NCBI GenBank assembly: GCA_907165275.2
Contig: OU015669.1
Location: forward strand, 1,510,501-1,574,500
Direction of reading: 5' to 3'
Length of the DNA stretch: 64,000 nt
Origin: Zygaena filipendulae
Lineage: Eukaryota; Arthropoda; Insecta; Lepidoptera; Zygaenidae
The notes under the pieces were generated by a model that did no database searches, was not told the DNA's origin, and saw only the letters and a list, made by a program, of their open reading frames with translations. Each line of letters opens with the position of its first letter. Position 1 is the stretch's first letter. Position numbers and translations under genes: made by a program. Of this stretch, positions 1 through 12,060 are shown piece by piece.

Positions 1-190
1 GAAGTCCGCGATAAAAAGTACCCTATGTGTTAATCTGATGTATAAGCTATATAATTGTACAGTTTAATTTAAATCCATTCAGTAGTTTTTGCGTGAAAGA
101 GTAACAAACATCCATCTATCCATCCATCCATCCATCCATCGATCCATCCATACATTTTTACAACCTTCGCGTTTATAATATTAGTAGTTA
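1..190 (-). repeat. Lep1-like interspersed repeat, cut by the window edge
   Basis: This belongs to the commonest repeat family of the window. A full unit on its own sense strand runs from an 'ACTAATATTATAAATGCGAA' head, through 'acgctttcacg', 'aaattttgcat' and 'gacatagggtactttttatc', to a tail of inverted CCCGCGGGAA and ACCGCGGGTGAAACC blocks ending in CTAGT. Here it is reversed: the tail is missing at the left edge, and the head (cgcgtttataatattagta) follows a short (ATCC)n run at about 113-150. Such units are known in moths and butterflies and have been assigned to Helitron-like elements (Lep1). That family assignment is from memory and was not searched. Confidence 0.7.
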
Positions 191-977
191 TTATAAATAC
201 AGAGGTGTGTTTGTTTGTCTAGCTTTTTTATCGCAAAGGAAAAAACGTATCAACATATTTTAGTACAAAAACAGTGGGAGGAACGAGAGTAAAATCGCCT
301 AAATTTTATCTTCTCATAGAGATGAGAAGTGAGATAAAATGTAACTAAATGGGTATCACTTTGCGAGACAGATCCTAAATGAGTTTAAAAATATTCATAC
401 TTAGGAAGTAGGTATACCTTTATAAGAGCTATATTGTTTAAAACTCGTTCGTACTTCGTCCGACGTAATAAGTAGAGATACTCGTCTATAACTCCCTTGC
501 GACTTGGAACACTGGAAGTCACTTATGTAAGTGAATATAGTAACTATTCCGATCTTATGTTTTAGAACCTATACGTACAGGTATTTGTATATACCTGGTA
601 TCATTGAAAACCATTACTTTTAGTGCTGTGTCAGTGATAGCGAAACTGTGTTGCTTTTTAATGGAATCCAATGTTTGCTATATCAATATCATACAAAGTT
701 TATACTGAGTATTTTGCTCCGATACTTTGTACCAAGTTGCAAGTTGGAATGAGAATATACTGGTCGTCTTTCGTTATTGAAACTCACTTCGATAAATATA
801 CGTGTAACGAAATAGGACAAATTTATAACAGTGGTTTGCTTGAATTTCTTAATAAATTGGTGTTTGTAAATTGGAATAGGTTCACACACTTCTTTGTTAA
901 GTTAAAAGTTTTGTTGGTCTTATATCCATTCACATTATTTGAAGTTGACATACATAATGCTTTTTTTATAAAGAACT
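191..977. other. Intergenic DNA, nothing recognised
   Basis: AT-rich sequence with stop codons in all frames. The only open frames are short (102 codons at most) and have no recognisable protein character. No exon, RNA gene or inverted repeat was seen. Confidence 0.5.
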
Positions 978-1130
978 AACTGTGCCCCGCGGTTTCGCCC
1001 GCGTGAGTTTTGGGATCAGGAACCTTTGCGCTGCAGGCAGAACAACCCGGCAAAGTTTCATCACAATCGGACCAATGGTTTCGAAACGCATAGAGGACAG
1101 ACATACAAGCATTCATTTTATTTCTAAAGA
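978..1130 (-). repeat. Interspersed repeat, 'cgcatagaggacag' family
   Basis: Starts with the Lep1-like tail (gtgccccgcggtttcgccc) but continues into a different body with 'gggatcaggaacctttgcg', 'aagtttcatcacaatcggac' and 'cgcatagaggacagacatac'. The same body recurs at 26026-26190 and about 39075-39215, so it is a subfamily that shares only its end with the Lep1-like units. Confidence 0.65.
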
Positions 1131-1600
1131 CTAGCTGCTCCCCGTGGTTCACCCGCGGTAATTTCGGAGTTTTCGGGGAAATTCTTGCGTAAAAAGTACC
1201 CTTATATATCCTTCTCTGTACCTCTGTCAACGTGTATGCAAAATTTAATGGTGATCGATCCAGCCGTTCACGCGTGATGCCGTGACCGAGGGAAATAGGG
1301 ATTCGTTTTTATGTTTTAATATAGCTTTGCCTCGCAGTTTCACTCGCGTGAGTTTCGGAATTTCTTCCGCAGGAACTCCAAAGTAGCCTAATTTGCTCCT
1401 AACCACATCAGATAACTGGCAGTGAAAGTCCCGTCAAAATTGGTCCAACCCTTTCGGTGATTCACCCGCGTGAGTTTCGGAATTCCCGCAGGAACTTCAA
1501 ACTTTTATTATTCTTCTTCTCCTTACAATAACAAACAAAACAAGAAAAGAATTATCGAAATTGGTCCAGCCGTTCACGCGTGATGCCGTGATCAAGGGAA
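1131..1600 (-). repeat. Compound Lep1-like repeats
   Basis: At least two reversed, partly deleted units lie end to end: 'gtggttcacccgcggtaatt' near 1143 and 'cgcagtttcactcgcgtgag' near 1331. Two stretches reading 'cagccgttcacgcgtgatgc' lie near 1261 and 1567. Confidence 0.6.
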
Positions 1601-1794
1601 ATACATATACCTATACTTTTGTAATAGTGTTAGTGATAGTGTTTTGTGTACGAAATTCATCCGGCGACACTGGTATTCATTTGAAAGAAAGAAAAAAAGA
1701 AAATACATTTAGTTTATTTCAGCACAACACACAAGAAAAAGTAACAAACATAAACAGTGCCTAATCTAAATTTGTATACATGATGTATGATATC

Positions 1795-1910
1795 TCTTAC
1801 ATGCTCTGCCGAAAGGGTCACCAAGCTAAGTAGCTAAGTACGGGTACACCTAGCGCTGGTTTCATACTAAACTGGGTTGATGTCCCTTCTATGTCATGTT
1901 CTATGTTCTG
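1795..1910 (-). repeat. SINE 3'-body fragment
   Basis: Reads 'gctctgccgaaagggtcacc' and then 'cctagcgctggttt'. This is the reverse complement of the 3' body of the tRNA-derived SINE at 54434-54962, which has 'accagcgctaggtg' and 'gaccctttcggcagagc'. The tRNA-like head is absent, so this is a truncated copy. Confidence 0.6.
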
Positions 1911-2109
1911 TGGTCACACGCGCAATCCCTCTATTTCGCATTGTCATCTCAATGACAACCTCTCGAGAGCTAAAATGCTAAGTTGTCAAGGGTTTGTTTG
2001 TCGCTTCCATTAGTGAATGGAGATAATGAACATTAGCATTTGCCATTCGTTTCAATTAACGAAGTGTCTAGTCGTCCACTAAGCGGATTATTAATTATTA
2101 GTCCACTAA

Positions 2110-2275
2110 ACTACATAGAAAATAGTTATTTGTGCAACAAGAGAGCAAAGTCATTTTTTGGTGCGAGTGCTGATTTTGAATCCTGAGTGTGGCGAGGGAT
2201 TCAAAGGCACGAGATGCAAAAAACTTTGCTCTCGTGTAACACACATAACTTTTCACTTCAGCAGCGAGAACACTT
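2110..2275. repeat. Imperfect inverted repeat around a GAATCCTGAGTG core
   Basis: The left arm 'gtgcaacaagagagcaaagt' pairs with the right arm 'actttgctctcgtgtaacac'. Between them lies 'gaatcctgagtgtggcgagg'. A related core occurs inside another inverted repeat at 49138-49357, so this is probably a small foldback MITE family. Confidence 0.5.
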
Positions 2276-3264
2276 TAGGAGATAATAGTTATTTACAGGT
2301 TAAATATCAGTTTTATTTGCAGTAGATACTTATTTTCGTTTAAATACAACAATAAGTTAAAAATTCAATTATCTTTTTGATAAATTTCTTTAGTTAGTAC
2401 AAATTTCCGAACGTCTTTGAGGTCGAATTCAAAATCGGAACTTCGAAAGGGCTGGGTTTGCTCACTGATTTCAGGCAGCAAAACCTACATGTTTGAGCTG
2501 CTGAAGTGAAAATAAATTTATTTTATTTATTTATTCAATTATATCATAAATAATATTATGGTTAGGTTATCCGAGCGAGCCGGCCGAGCGAGCGTAGCGA
2601 GATACGCCAAAGACAGTGTTCCGGTCATGATCTTGTGACAATTCACAACCTCGCGAGATAGATTATAATTAATCTAACAGCACTTACAATTTTACAGTAC
2701 AATTTTACATATACAATTTATGTATTTTTAGACCAAAATTGTAGGTTTTTCAATCAGCGTGCTTATCTCGTAACAAAAAAGAACGTTAAGGAAACAATAC
2801 ATTTTGCGTTTAGCGGACGGTTTTATTATTCGTCCGTCTAGTGAACGGCTAGCAACAGCCTTCAATTAACGATTTTTTTGATGATTTATATTTAATACTT
2901 GGTCATAGAATTATTTTTTAAAAGTTTATTGGTTTTATTGGTCATATAATTGCCGTGAGAACTTAACATCTGCGCACCTTAGAAATAAAAAACACTTATT
3001 TAAAAAAAATAACATGTAATTTTGTAATGTCGATTAATTGGCATTGAACGACAGTGAGCACAAGCAGAGATAAAGTCAGGCTAAAAAGACAGAGTACCTC
3101 ATATAACGTATATTTGTACACAGTCTTACGTACATATTGATCGGTTTTGATTTTGAATGGAATCATTAATATAAAATTTGCTGTGCTGATATAATACTCG
3201 TATGATCGCACCAAAGTATCATATGGAAGCAATAAAGCCACCGTATACAATGTCCGTGTGCAAA
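2276..3264. other. Intergenic DNA, nothing recognised
   Basis: AT-rich sequence without an exon-like segment. Its open frames stay under 85 codons with no domain character. A CG-rich patch 'cgagcgagccggccgagcga' sits near 2570. Confidence 0.4.
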
Positions 3265-5294
3265 TAGGGTTGCCAGGTTAAAAAACTCAAAAGCCAGACA
3301 CGGTGCTTCATTTGGCCGGACATTTATATATAGATATTACCTTAAAAGCCGGACATACCTTTTTTAGTAGCTAATCATAACTTTTTGAAAGCCGGGCATA
3401 ATTATGTTCTAAAATCCGGACAATATATCAAAATAAAAGAAAAACAACTTAATATTATTTTAGTAATTAATTATAATATTGTTTTAGTTATTAGTATATT
3501 AATTATTGTTTTGTTTGCACACCCCATCTTCTATATCTCTCTGTCTACCCAATGGTTAACTGGTAGAGAATGTTCGCCATTTGTACACACTGTGCAATAA
3601 AGAATAAATAAATAAATATTTAACTAAATTCTGCAAACGGCGCGCGGGGCAACGAAAGCTTATAGTACGGACCGCCAAGAGGGGATTTGTGGATTAGCTA
3701 AAGCGCGTCAGATGAACATAAGGGGGGTACCTTGCACCATGTTGAGTACCTCCACCAAATATAGGCCCTCTACACTGGTGGGTGCGTCTAGAATAACCGA
3801 TCAGATTAGTAAAAAAAAATCGATAACTCGAAATACTCGAGCGCGTCAGATTAAGATATGGTGGGTTAATTACATAGTGAGAAGTATGTATATGAATAAT
3901 CTGACCATTTGAACGTGACGTAAGGGAGTTAGAGGATCACAAACTTGCAAAAAAAAAAACGCAACTTCGACATTCTCGAGCGCAGTTGATTTATTTTTTA
4001 TTTTAAAGTAAATAACTCAAGGATAGCGGGAAAAATATAATCTGCCCATTTTCATAAGCCGAAGAAACAAAAATCGTCTTCGAATCGAACGAGCAGCTGC
4101 AGTGAAACATGTACCTATTCATATCTCTGTCTTTCTTTCCCTTTTACTTTTTCTCTATCTCTCACTCTCTCGCACCGTCCTCACACTACTTTCCGTCGCT
4201 ATAATGTCATCACAGTATATCACGGCGCTAAACGTGTCAAATTATAATTTTTTTGGTCGGTTAAAATACATATTAAAATAAGTTAAGGTAAGTATTACAT
4301 CAAACTATAGGTTCACCTATAACCTTTCATTTTAATGTAATTATATATATATTATATAATAAAGCTTATCACAAAACAACGCGTTCATGTTATTATATGT
4401 AAAACGCTCTGGCTTGTTTGTGCTTTAAAGTTAGTTTTGTGAATAATATTTTGTGAGCTTTTACATATTTCATAGAAATATAAAGTGTGTTTTTTGTGAA
4501 CAAGAAATAGCTCATAAAGTTATTAAACTTACGTCAGAAAGAAAAAAAAATCTTAAAAATAAATCATAATTTTTGTTTCTAGCAGTCAGATTAATAATAC
4601 CCCTCAAAATTATTGTCAGATTTTAAGCCAACATAACTTGGAGTGCAAGCTGAACCTTCTGTAAATAATCTGACACGCTCGAGTATTTCAAAATTGAGAT
4701 TTTTTTTTGCATTTTCAAAAATTCGCTACTACCTTGCGTCACCTCCAAATTGGCAGATTTTCGAAGGGGAGCATTTTTAGGGCTCACTTAACATCCCCTT
4801 TGAATATCTGACGCGCTGGAGTAAATGTTTTTTTTTTTTTCATTTTCTCCACTTCCGTATGGCCACCCCCACCACGCAAATCGGCAGATGAATATATTTT
4901 CGATATCAGAGACACCTTGGAGTATCTAAACTACAATATCTGACGCGCTCGAGTATTTCCATTTTAATATTTTTTTTTACATTTTTGAAAGCCTGTAGAA
5001 GCTAAACCCACCGGTGAATGAAAAAATATCATATGACCTTATTTTGTTTATATCTCCTAATCTTCAAAACCCAATAGGTCCCAACGACGCTCGAGTCACT
5101 CCCGAATTAGCATCGGTATCTCCCGTACTATTATATAATTGATTCAGTCGCGGCTTTACTTGGGCTCGACTTACAACTCGCGTAGCAGCCAGACAAAAAG
5201 CCTATGTAACTAATGCGGGACAGGCCGGACTCGACAATGTTTGGCCGGACACGTCCGTCCAAATAGCCCGGACACCTGGCAAGTGGCAACCCTA
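3265..5294. mobile_element. Foldback-like DNA element with inverted arrays of a ~137-bp unit
   Basis: The ends are inverted: TAGGGTTGCCA at the left and TGGCAACCCTA at the right. Subterminal DNA on both sides is rich in GGCCGGAC. Inside, the motif AATACTCGAGCGCGTCAGA or a variant occurs near 3700, 3834 and 3977. Its reverse complement occurs near 4669, 4808 and 4937. Spacing is 130-143 bp within each set, so each arm is a short tandem array and the arms are mutually inverted. No transposase frame is present. This architecture recalls foldback (FB) elements. A target duplication was not resolved. Other possibilities are a large MITE or a satellite-bearing TIR element. Confidence 0.6.
3515..3632 (+). 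repeat. LINE-type 3' tail fragment
   Basis: Contains 'ctctctgtctacccaatggt', 'ggtagagaatgttcgcca', 'gtgcaataaagaataaataa' and an (AATA)n-like end. This is the form of a 5'-truncated non-LTR retrotransposon or SINE tail. It lies inside the foldback-like element at 3265-5294, so it inserted later. Confidence 0.55.
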
Positions 5295-5459
5295 TGTGGA
5301 AATGAGACGTGCGACGCGAGCGCCCCCCGGCGGCGTGTCGCCGCCACGCGCCTCGTTAGCGAGCGATCCCGCTAACGAAGCGATTATCGACATCGCATCG
5401 ATGAGAACGAGTCGGAAATCGTTCCGCGGTGCCCGATTGGTGTTTAGTAGGTACTTTCA

Positions 5460-5915
5460 TTAATCTATACTTATAATAAAACTGTAGAGAGGTCAATTCT
5501 GTACATTGAATATATATTCAAAATTAATATTGGAGGATGAATGGTGATCGATACTGATGCCAAAAATGCAATCAGTAAATTTTTTGTCTGTCTGTCACGA
5601 ACGGATCAAAAACTACTGAAGAGATTTTAACCAAACTTGGTACGATTGTAGTCCATACTCCTGGGCAGGTTATAGGCTAAGACACATAAGAGCTGAGCAG
5701 TGACGATAAATTTGAAGCAAGTCGGATGAAAATGCGCTTTCGAGCTCTTATCCTCGCAAGCGGTTACTCAATCACGCAAAAACGGCTGAACGGATTTGGA
5801 TGAAATTTGGCTTGCACGTTGTCAGGGGTACAGAGAGACATAGGGTACTTTTTATCCCGGAGTTCCCGCAGGAACTCCGAAATTACCGCGGGTGAAACCG
5901 CGGGGCACAGCTATC
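5460..5915 (+). repeat. Lep1-like repeat
   Basis: The forward unit ends 'gaaaccgcggggcacagcta' near 5910. The left part has 'gtctgtctgtcacgaacgg' and looks like a second, older unit fused upstream. Confidence 0.6.
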
Positions 5916-6325
5916 TATACTAATATTATAAAGAGGAAAGATTTGATTTTTTGTTTGTTTGTTTGTTATGATTTAACTCAAAAACTACTCGGCTGATTTC
6001 AAAAATTCTTTCACCATTAGAAAGCTACATTATCCCTGAGTAAAATAGGCTATATTTTAATCCGGAATTCCAACGGGAATTCCGAAATTATCGCGGGTGA
6101 AACCGCGTGGGTACAGCCCGGAACAGCTAGTAATGTTATAGGTAAATGCAAAAGTGAATTTGTTTGATACTTACGCGGGTGTATCTCCGAAACGGTTTGA
6201 TCGATTTCGATGTGACTTTCCCTGTTAATCAGCTGATGTTATAAGGAGTAAATTAGGCTACTTTGGACTTCCTGCGGGAATTCCGAAACTCACTCGGGTG
6301 AAAACACGGGGCACAGCTACTAGGT
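5916..6325 (+). repeat. Two further Lep1-like repeats in tandem
   Basis: One unit runs from 'actaatattataaagaggaa' to 'cggaacagctagta' near 6132. The next runs from about 6133 to 'cggggcacagctac' near 6320. Three head-to-tail units at 5.5-6.3 kb suggest repeated insertion at the CTAGT end of an earlier copy. Confidence 0.6.
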
Positions 6326-6879
6326 GTTTCGTATGATAGTAAAGTTATTCCATAAAACTTCGCCAAGCAGTTTCTTCGCAAAGTAAATAAAACCGATACT
6401 GGCAATAAACATTGACATACCGATGAAAAATAAAATAAAAACCGGGTCGGCAACTTAGGAAATCATAAACGAATCAACCCGTTTAAATCAAATAATGGTT
6501 CTCGAAGTAAGTTAGTTCTTCTGTGTAAGGTCGTAAGGCACATTTCCGTGCACGCGGCGTCGATATTGGAACATTGAGGCGACACGCCACGCCTGTGTCG
6601 GTAGACGCGCGACGTACGTCTTCATGGCTCGTTACCTACCTATATTCTTTCACGAGTGGCCCAAGGTGAAAGCGAGAAGCGAGAAAATTTCACATTATAA
6701 AAACTTATATAAAAATTTGCTTTGAATCGTCATGAATCTGTTGATCGTAAAAGAGTTAGATTAACTAAAAGTAAATCCAAAAAACGTATCTTTACACATA
6801 CAAATAAATCGCCACCTTTGTTGCTAATTAGATAACACTTATTTTTTCTATCCATTATTGTCAGGACTAGGTTTGTATA

Positions 6880-6945
6880 AAAGAAGTTTGATTCCTGCAG
6901 GAATTCGGCAACTCACGCGGGTGAAACCGCGGGGCACAACTAGTT
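6880..6945 (+). repeat. Lep1-like repeat, 3' end only
   Basis: Only the tail remains: 'gcaggaattcggcaactcac', then 'gtgaaaccgcggggcacaac' and 'tagt'. Confidence 0.55.
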
Positions 6946-7436
6946 ATTAATAATAATCATACTATACGTTATTGTATTTTACTTATAAGTAGGTTTTTAT
7001 TTATTCACTAATCAATTTTCTACAGCGCATTAAAAAACTTACCTCAATATTAGACAATTAAGGAAGAAATATCCTTTATCCACATACTCAGCAAAACCAG
7101 TGAAAGAACCGAGGAAAGGCAACTGGGGAAAAACGCAAAGAAAACCATCAAAATGAGTTCCCTATTATATGTTTTTTTTTAATGGAGTGCGTGCGTTCGT
7201 ACCTACATGAGTGTTCTAATTTAAATTCTCAGTAAGTTTTTATTAACATAAACAAGAGACTTAATTTCAACAGACTTACTTACCTACGTCTGGTTTAGAA
7301 TGAAACATTTTAATTACCCTTGAAACTTGCTACATTTAATTATTATTACTACACCTAACCACTGTGAAATGACTTAGGTGTACAAAACAATAAAGCATAT
7401 GAACCAAACTTACTGTTATTTTATGTATATATCCTT

Positions 7437-8075
7437 AATGCTATTACAAATACGAATAACAATTTATTTGTTTGTTTGTTACGCTTTCACGCCTTAACGG
7501 CTCGACCAATCAACATCAAATTTTATACAGGAATACTTTTTATTCAGTGCGACAACTTTTACAAATTAAACTTAAAGGAGTTTAATAAACACCTTTTTAT
7601 TTTGATAAGTCTTAGTACAAAAAAAGTAAAGTTATCATGAACGAAAGATGTATACTTTGCAATTGATTTATTGGCTACTCTATTCGCCGCCGCCACCGAT
7701 GCACGCGAAGCGCTCGTTCGGCTAGATATTTACGTGGGTTACAATGTACCGACAGCTGATCGAGGTCGTTCACCCCCACTGCAACACCCCCGCGTACGCT
7801 GCAAGGCGCGCGCGCCCATTGATATTATTACGAATAGATAGTGTCCATATTTTGCTAATTGAAAGCCAGATAAAAAAATATAAAAAAGTTTTGAACAAAT
7901 AATGGAAATGTGTTCTATTACTGATACTGAACCACCAAAATTTTTTTGCACATTGCTTAAAAAATATTCCTGTATACACTTTGTCAAGGGTACAGAGAAG
8001 GACATAGGGTACTTTTTATCCCGGAATTCCCACAGCAACTCTTAAATTAACGCAGGTGAAATCTCAGGGAACAAA
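7437..8075 (+). repeat. Lep1-like repeat split by other sequence
   Basis: A head-like segment lies near 7440-7540 ('gttacgctttcacgcctta', 'aaattttatacagg'), and a tail-like segment lies near 7970-8070 ('aaggacatagggtacttttt', 'gcaggtgaaatctcaggg'). About 430 bp without recognisable content separates them. They may be two truncated copies or one interrupted copy. Confidence 0.4.
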
Positions 8076-9109
8076 AATGAAAAAAATTCTAAATTACACT
8101 CAACTAATAAAATTTCCACCAACGTTCCTTTGCACGCTCCAAACGATCCGAAACCGCTCTTACACTGTTTAGCGCGTCACAATACTAGTGTTAATTGTAA
8201 TTACGCCAGATGTGTAGTCTTAGCGCGTCACGGCGGCACGCTTCGTTACACGCGCGGAAGGATGCGTGGTGCAATACATAAGCGGAAGATTGTTATTTAA
8301 AATTTATCTTTTACTTTTTGACTTGAAAAAAAGGAAAATATAAATTTTACAAACAAATTTTAAAAACTCCAAACTATTTTACAAATATTTACATTAATAA
8401 TAATTAATTAAGTAGAAAGTATCTGGATATACAACTGGATTGGTTTTAATACTTAAGAGTTTTTCCAGTGTCTCAATTTTTATATAAATAAACAACGTTG
8501 CACGCGTGAATTCAAAAAAAGGAGGTTCACCGTTTGACCTGTAAGTACATATGTATTATGTTTGTATGTTTGCGCACGGTTATCTCGAGTTTGGCCGAAG
8601 CGATTTTGATGCGGTTTTCAGGTATTTGTTATTGAAAAGAGAAATAAAAAAATAAATTACATTATTTAAAAGGAAGCTACAGTATCTCTGAACTACAAAG
8701 TATCCCATACTTTTTAACTCTGAGATGATGCTGGTGGCGTGGCGAAAGATATAGTTAGGTATACAAGTAAATTAGGTTTTTGAATTGGTGATGTTGTGTG
8801 AGTGTGTTTTCATGCTGATACAATTAATTAAGATTCAATACGGGAATTAGAACATTGCGGGTTTGTCCCCTAAACTAATTAAGTTGTAAATCAGCCACTA
8901 TCTTTTAACTTGGAGCCCGTTAAACGTATTAAGTGGGTGTGAGGCTAACATAATTGCAAACTGCACTTTAAAGCTCGCATTCTATTTTGTTTCTCGGAAC
9001 ATCAAAGCTTGTTATGATCAAGTTTAATGATTGCGTCGAGTCTGTTAGGTACTAGCTTTTAATTTTGTTTACCTTTTCGGGTTTACAGCTCGTTAATTTT
9101 GTCATCACT
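8076..9109. other. Intergenic DNA, nothing firm
   Basis: No exon-like segment. A GC-rich patch 'cacgcttcgttacacgcgcg' near 8238 recurs near 12230 and is probably part of an old repeat. Confidence 0.4.
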
Positions 9110-9300
9110 GTCCTCTGGCTCTTCCCGCGGCTTCGCCCGCGTTATTTACGGAGTTGCCGTGAGAATTCCGGGATAAAAGTGCCCTATGTTCATTTCTAGA
9201 CCCCTGACAAGAAATATGCAACATTTTATGATTTTTTGAGTAGTTAAGGTGTGATTGTGTAACAGACTGATAGACAAAGTTACTTTTTAAAATATTATTT
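9110..9300 (-). repeat. Lep1-like repeat
   Basis: Reversed unit: tail 'cccgcggcttcgcccgcgtt' at the left, 'gggataaaagtgccctatg' next, and a degraded head at the right. Confidence 0.55.
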
Positions 9301-9704
9301 AGAAAACTAATATGAATTCCATATAACATATTAAGATTGTGTGTGAGATATATTTCAATGAAATATAAGAATTTCGTATAGGTACCTAGGTAGGTACCTG
9401 ATATTTTAAAGTAGGTACTTTAAAATATCAGTTTCATAAAAAAACAATGACATATTAAGTTATTATAATAATTATAAAGAATGGATTTTTCAATTGAGCG
9501 TGAATGGTGAAATCCAAAACTACGAGGAATTGTGAAAAACGGCTCAAAAAAGTTTGGAGTCCGTTTTAGTAAAAACTAAAACTGTGCTCAGATAAAAAAG
9601 AACTCTAAAGAAAGACACCCTGTAATATGCGCCATAATATAGTTTCACTCATCAGGATCAAAATCTGAGAAGTAATGTTAAATGGGAAATGAACGGTATG
9701 ATCT

Positions 9705-9932
9705 CATTTTTATCCGACTTCAAAAAGGAGGAGTTTATCAATTCGGATGTTTACATATTTTTTTAGGTATATTCGAGCATAACTTCGTCATATATAGACG
9801 GATTTGCAAAATTCTTTTATTTTTCCATAAGAAGTTTATTCCAAAATGATCTCATTTAAATTTCATTAAGATCTGATGATGGGTTTCGGAGATAGACAAC
9901 GGCACTCTTGAAGTCGGTTAAATTAATTATAT
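9705..9932. repeat. Short element bounded by CCGACTTCAA / TTGAAGTCGG
   Basis: 'ccgacttcaaaaaggaggag' at the left is answered by 'cttgaagtcggtta' at the right, giving an inverted terminal match of about 10 bp. A truncated relative starts near 61700 ('ccgacttccaaaaaggagg'). No coding capacity. Confidence 0.45.
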
Positions 9933-10600
9933 TTTTGTTACTTACAATTTTGCTTATTAAGAAAAAACTATTATTAAACACAGATTATGCGATAAAGCAT
10001 ATTATAGTGTAGTAGACTATTTAAATTATACAGACGTTTGGGAATGAATTGCTCTATCCAATTACTATTTTTTGTTCTCTTAGTTTATAAGTAAGACCAT
10101 TAAAAGACAGCGCTGCTGAGTTTCTTGTCAGTTATTCTCAGCAGAGGACGTATTCCGAACTGACGGTAATTTATAGTTTAAAGAACCTGCTGACGATTAC
10201 AAGTGATTGTAACCAATCCTAAGTAATAAATAGCTTTTCAATATTTGAATATTTGAATACCATTTTATGTCAGCTCAAAGGTGCATCACTCAAAAACTAA
10301 AATTATATCTATCATTTACATCAAACATTTTCACTTCTCAAATGTAACGACTATGCAAAATACACGCTAAATTCACATTCCACATATCTTGTTTAATTTA
10401 TGTTCAAATTAAGTTTAAAATTTAACCAACAGTCTGTTTGCACAGTGCTTCATTAAACGCTACGCGGCTACGACGCTGAATACAGTGCCGCTACGAAGCT
10501 CTACGCCGCTCTACGAAACATAATTGTCTAATGACGATTCGACTACATAATACTGCGTTGAAAATTACATATTAATTGCATAACTACCATAACATTAATA
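9933..10600. other. Intergenic DNA, nothing recognised
   Basis: AT-rich. A short locally repetitive patch (ctacgcggct, ctacgaagct, ctacgccgct) near 10460-10510 is the only structure noted. Confidence 0.4.
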
Positions 10601-10925
10601 GGGATGTGGACTACTTTTGAAAATCAAAATTCTAATTAGTCCGTCAGTTAGAAAATAAAAAAACAATAGACACGTATTTTTTGCTTTTTCAAATAAATTA
10701 AAATATACAGAGATAAAGCGCATTAAAGTTTAGGGTGAGGAGGTCGTGACGTCACTAACCGCAAAACCGCCATACAAACTGTCAGAATAGTGACGTCACG
10801 CGAAACTTCAACTCAATATATCGCCGTTATTTTTTGATTACGTAAAAAAAGAAAAAATACGTGTCCAATATTTTTTAATAATCTACAAGACGGACTAAAA
10901 AATAAAAATTAGTCAACATGCCCAT
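10601..10925 (-). mobile_element. MITE family A copy 1 (twin TGACGTCA)
   Basis: This defines family A. Outer ends resemble GGGATGTGGAC and GTCAACATGCCC. Inner inverted blocks are TAGTCCGTC and GACGGACTA, each next to 'acacgtattttttgc' or its partner. The centre holds two TGACGTCA-type palindromes about 60 bp apart and an 'aaactttaatgcgctttatc' block. Length is near 325 bp with no reading frame. Fifteen copies or fragments occur in the window in both orientations, so the family moved recently or massively. The superfamily is not identified because clean target duplications are not evident in most copies. Confidence 0.75.
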
Positions 10926-11151
10926 TGTAGGAAAACTTCTTGAAGTACGATTTATTGTTTCTCAGTGTGGGTAAAGTTTATAGCAGTTTTTTTTTAACCC
11001 CTCTTAGCTTAAGTATGATATCTATTATACATTCACTTATTTTGGTTTTGCTACGGTTGTGGTCTGTACTTGCTATATAATACGGCGCATAATCTACTTC
11101 GAGGCTTTAGGACACCGAAATAATCAGCTCGGGCCATGACTACAATCCTTA

Positions 11152-11445
11152 GGTACTAATATTATAAATGCGAAAGTTAGTTTGTTTGTTACGCTTTCAC
11201 GGCTAAACGGCTCAACCGATCACCACGAAATTTTGCATACACGTTGTCAGGGGTACAGAGAAGGACATAGGCTACTTTTTATTTCGAGGCCCCCGGGGAT
11301 TTCGAAATTAACGCCAAAGAAACTACATAACATTTTGCATTCTACCTAGAAAAATAAAGAGCAGTAAGTACTTTTATCTCAGAATACCCGAGGGATATCC
11401 GAAACTAAAGCGGGTGAAACCGCGGGGAACAGCTAGTAGACACAT
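11152..11445 (+). repeat. Lep1-like repeat
   Basis: Near-complete forward unit from 'actaatattataaatgcgaa' to 'gaaaccgcggggaacagcta'. About 40 bp of extra sequence sits near 11310-11370. Confidence 0.7.
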
Positions 11446-11476
11446 AAGAAATAGCAATAATTGTGAAATATTATTT

Positions 11477-11709
11477 GGACATAGATAAGCAATAGTGTGT
11501 TAACCCACACTGGAGAAATTTTGAGTAAATTTAAAATTATAGCGCCATTTTGTGTAAACAATTTTTATGTTCAATATTTAGTTACATACCTATTTAAACA
11601 ATGTAATGAGGTAAACACATAATTAAAAAACGTTCTCTAAATCTCAATAAATCGGTCTGAATCAATAACTTTGTTTTGTGGGTTAACATGTTATTGCTTA
11701 TCTGCGTCC
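11477..11709. mobile_element. MITE family D copy 1 with 4-bp target duplication ATTT
   Basis: The terminal inverted repeat begins GGACATAGATAAGCAATAG and ends with TTGCTTATCTGCGTCC. ATTT flanks it exactly on both sides (11473-11476 and 11710-11713). Just inside are GTTAACCCACA and TGTGGGTTAAC. It is 233 bp and non-coding. Two relatives lie at 32.4-32.9 kb. Confidence 0.8.
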
Positions 11710-11839
11710 ATTTGTCAAAGAACACCATGTAAACAACAAAAATCTCGTGTTTATCGAGATAAAAATTAATAATAAAATAGACGACATTAATATTTCCAAT
11801 AACTCACTCATTACTTCCTCTTAAATATACCATACCCTG

Positions 11840-12060
11840 ATCAGGTTAGGTGGAAATGTCCTCAGAAAGACAAACATCAAAAGCTATAAATGTGTTTGCC
11901 GATGGGCATTTTGAAAGAGGAAGAGGAGGTGTGTAAGAATTGCAGCTAATGGAGTATCTGCCTACCTCAACAGGAGAGCGTGAGCTTAGGTATGTTATGA
12001 ATCGATACACGATTTGTCGACTATTTTCTGGCGTCCAATCGAGTTGAATGTTTTGCAACA
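11840..12060. repeat. Possible degraded retroelement segment
   Basis: The stretch with 'aaatgtcctcagaaagacaa', 'ctaatggagtatctgcctac' and 'aacaggagagcgtgagctta' has a base composition and wording unlike its AT-rich surroundings. It resembles the 3' part of moth repeats I have seen, but no second copy is in this window. It has a 71-codon open frame on the minus strand without a known domain. Confidence 0.25.

Noticed and set aside
113..150. Regular ATCC repeats resembling a short array
   Set aside because: A simple tetranucleotide microsatellite without spacers, part of a Lep1-like repeat, not a CRISPR array.
9352..9435. Short inverted sequence around 'taggtacctaggtaggtacc'
   Set aside because: Small AT-rich palindrome, expected by chance in this composition and without a second copy.
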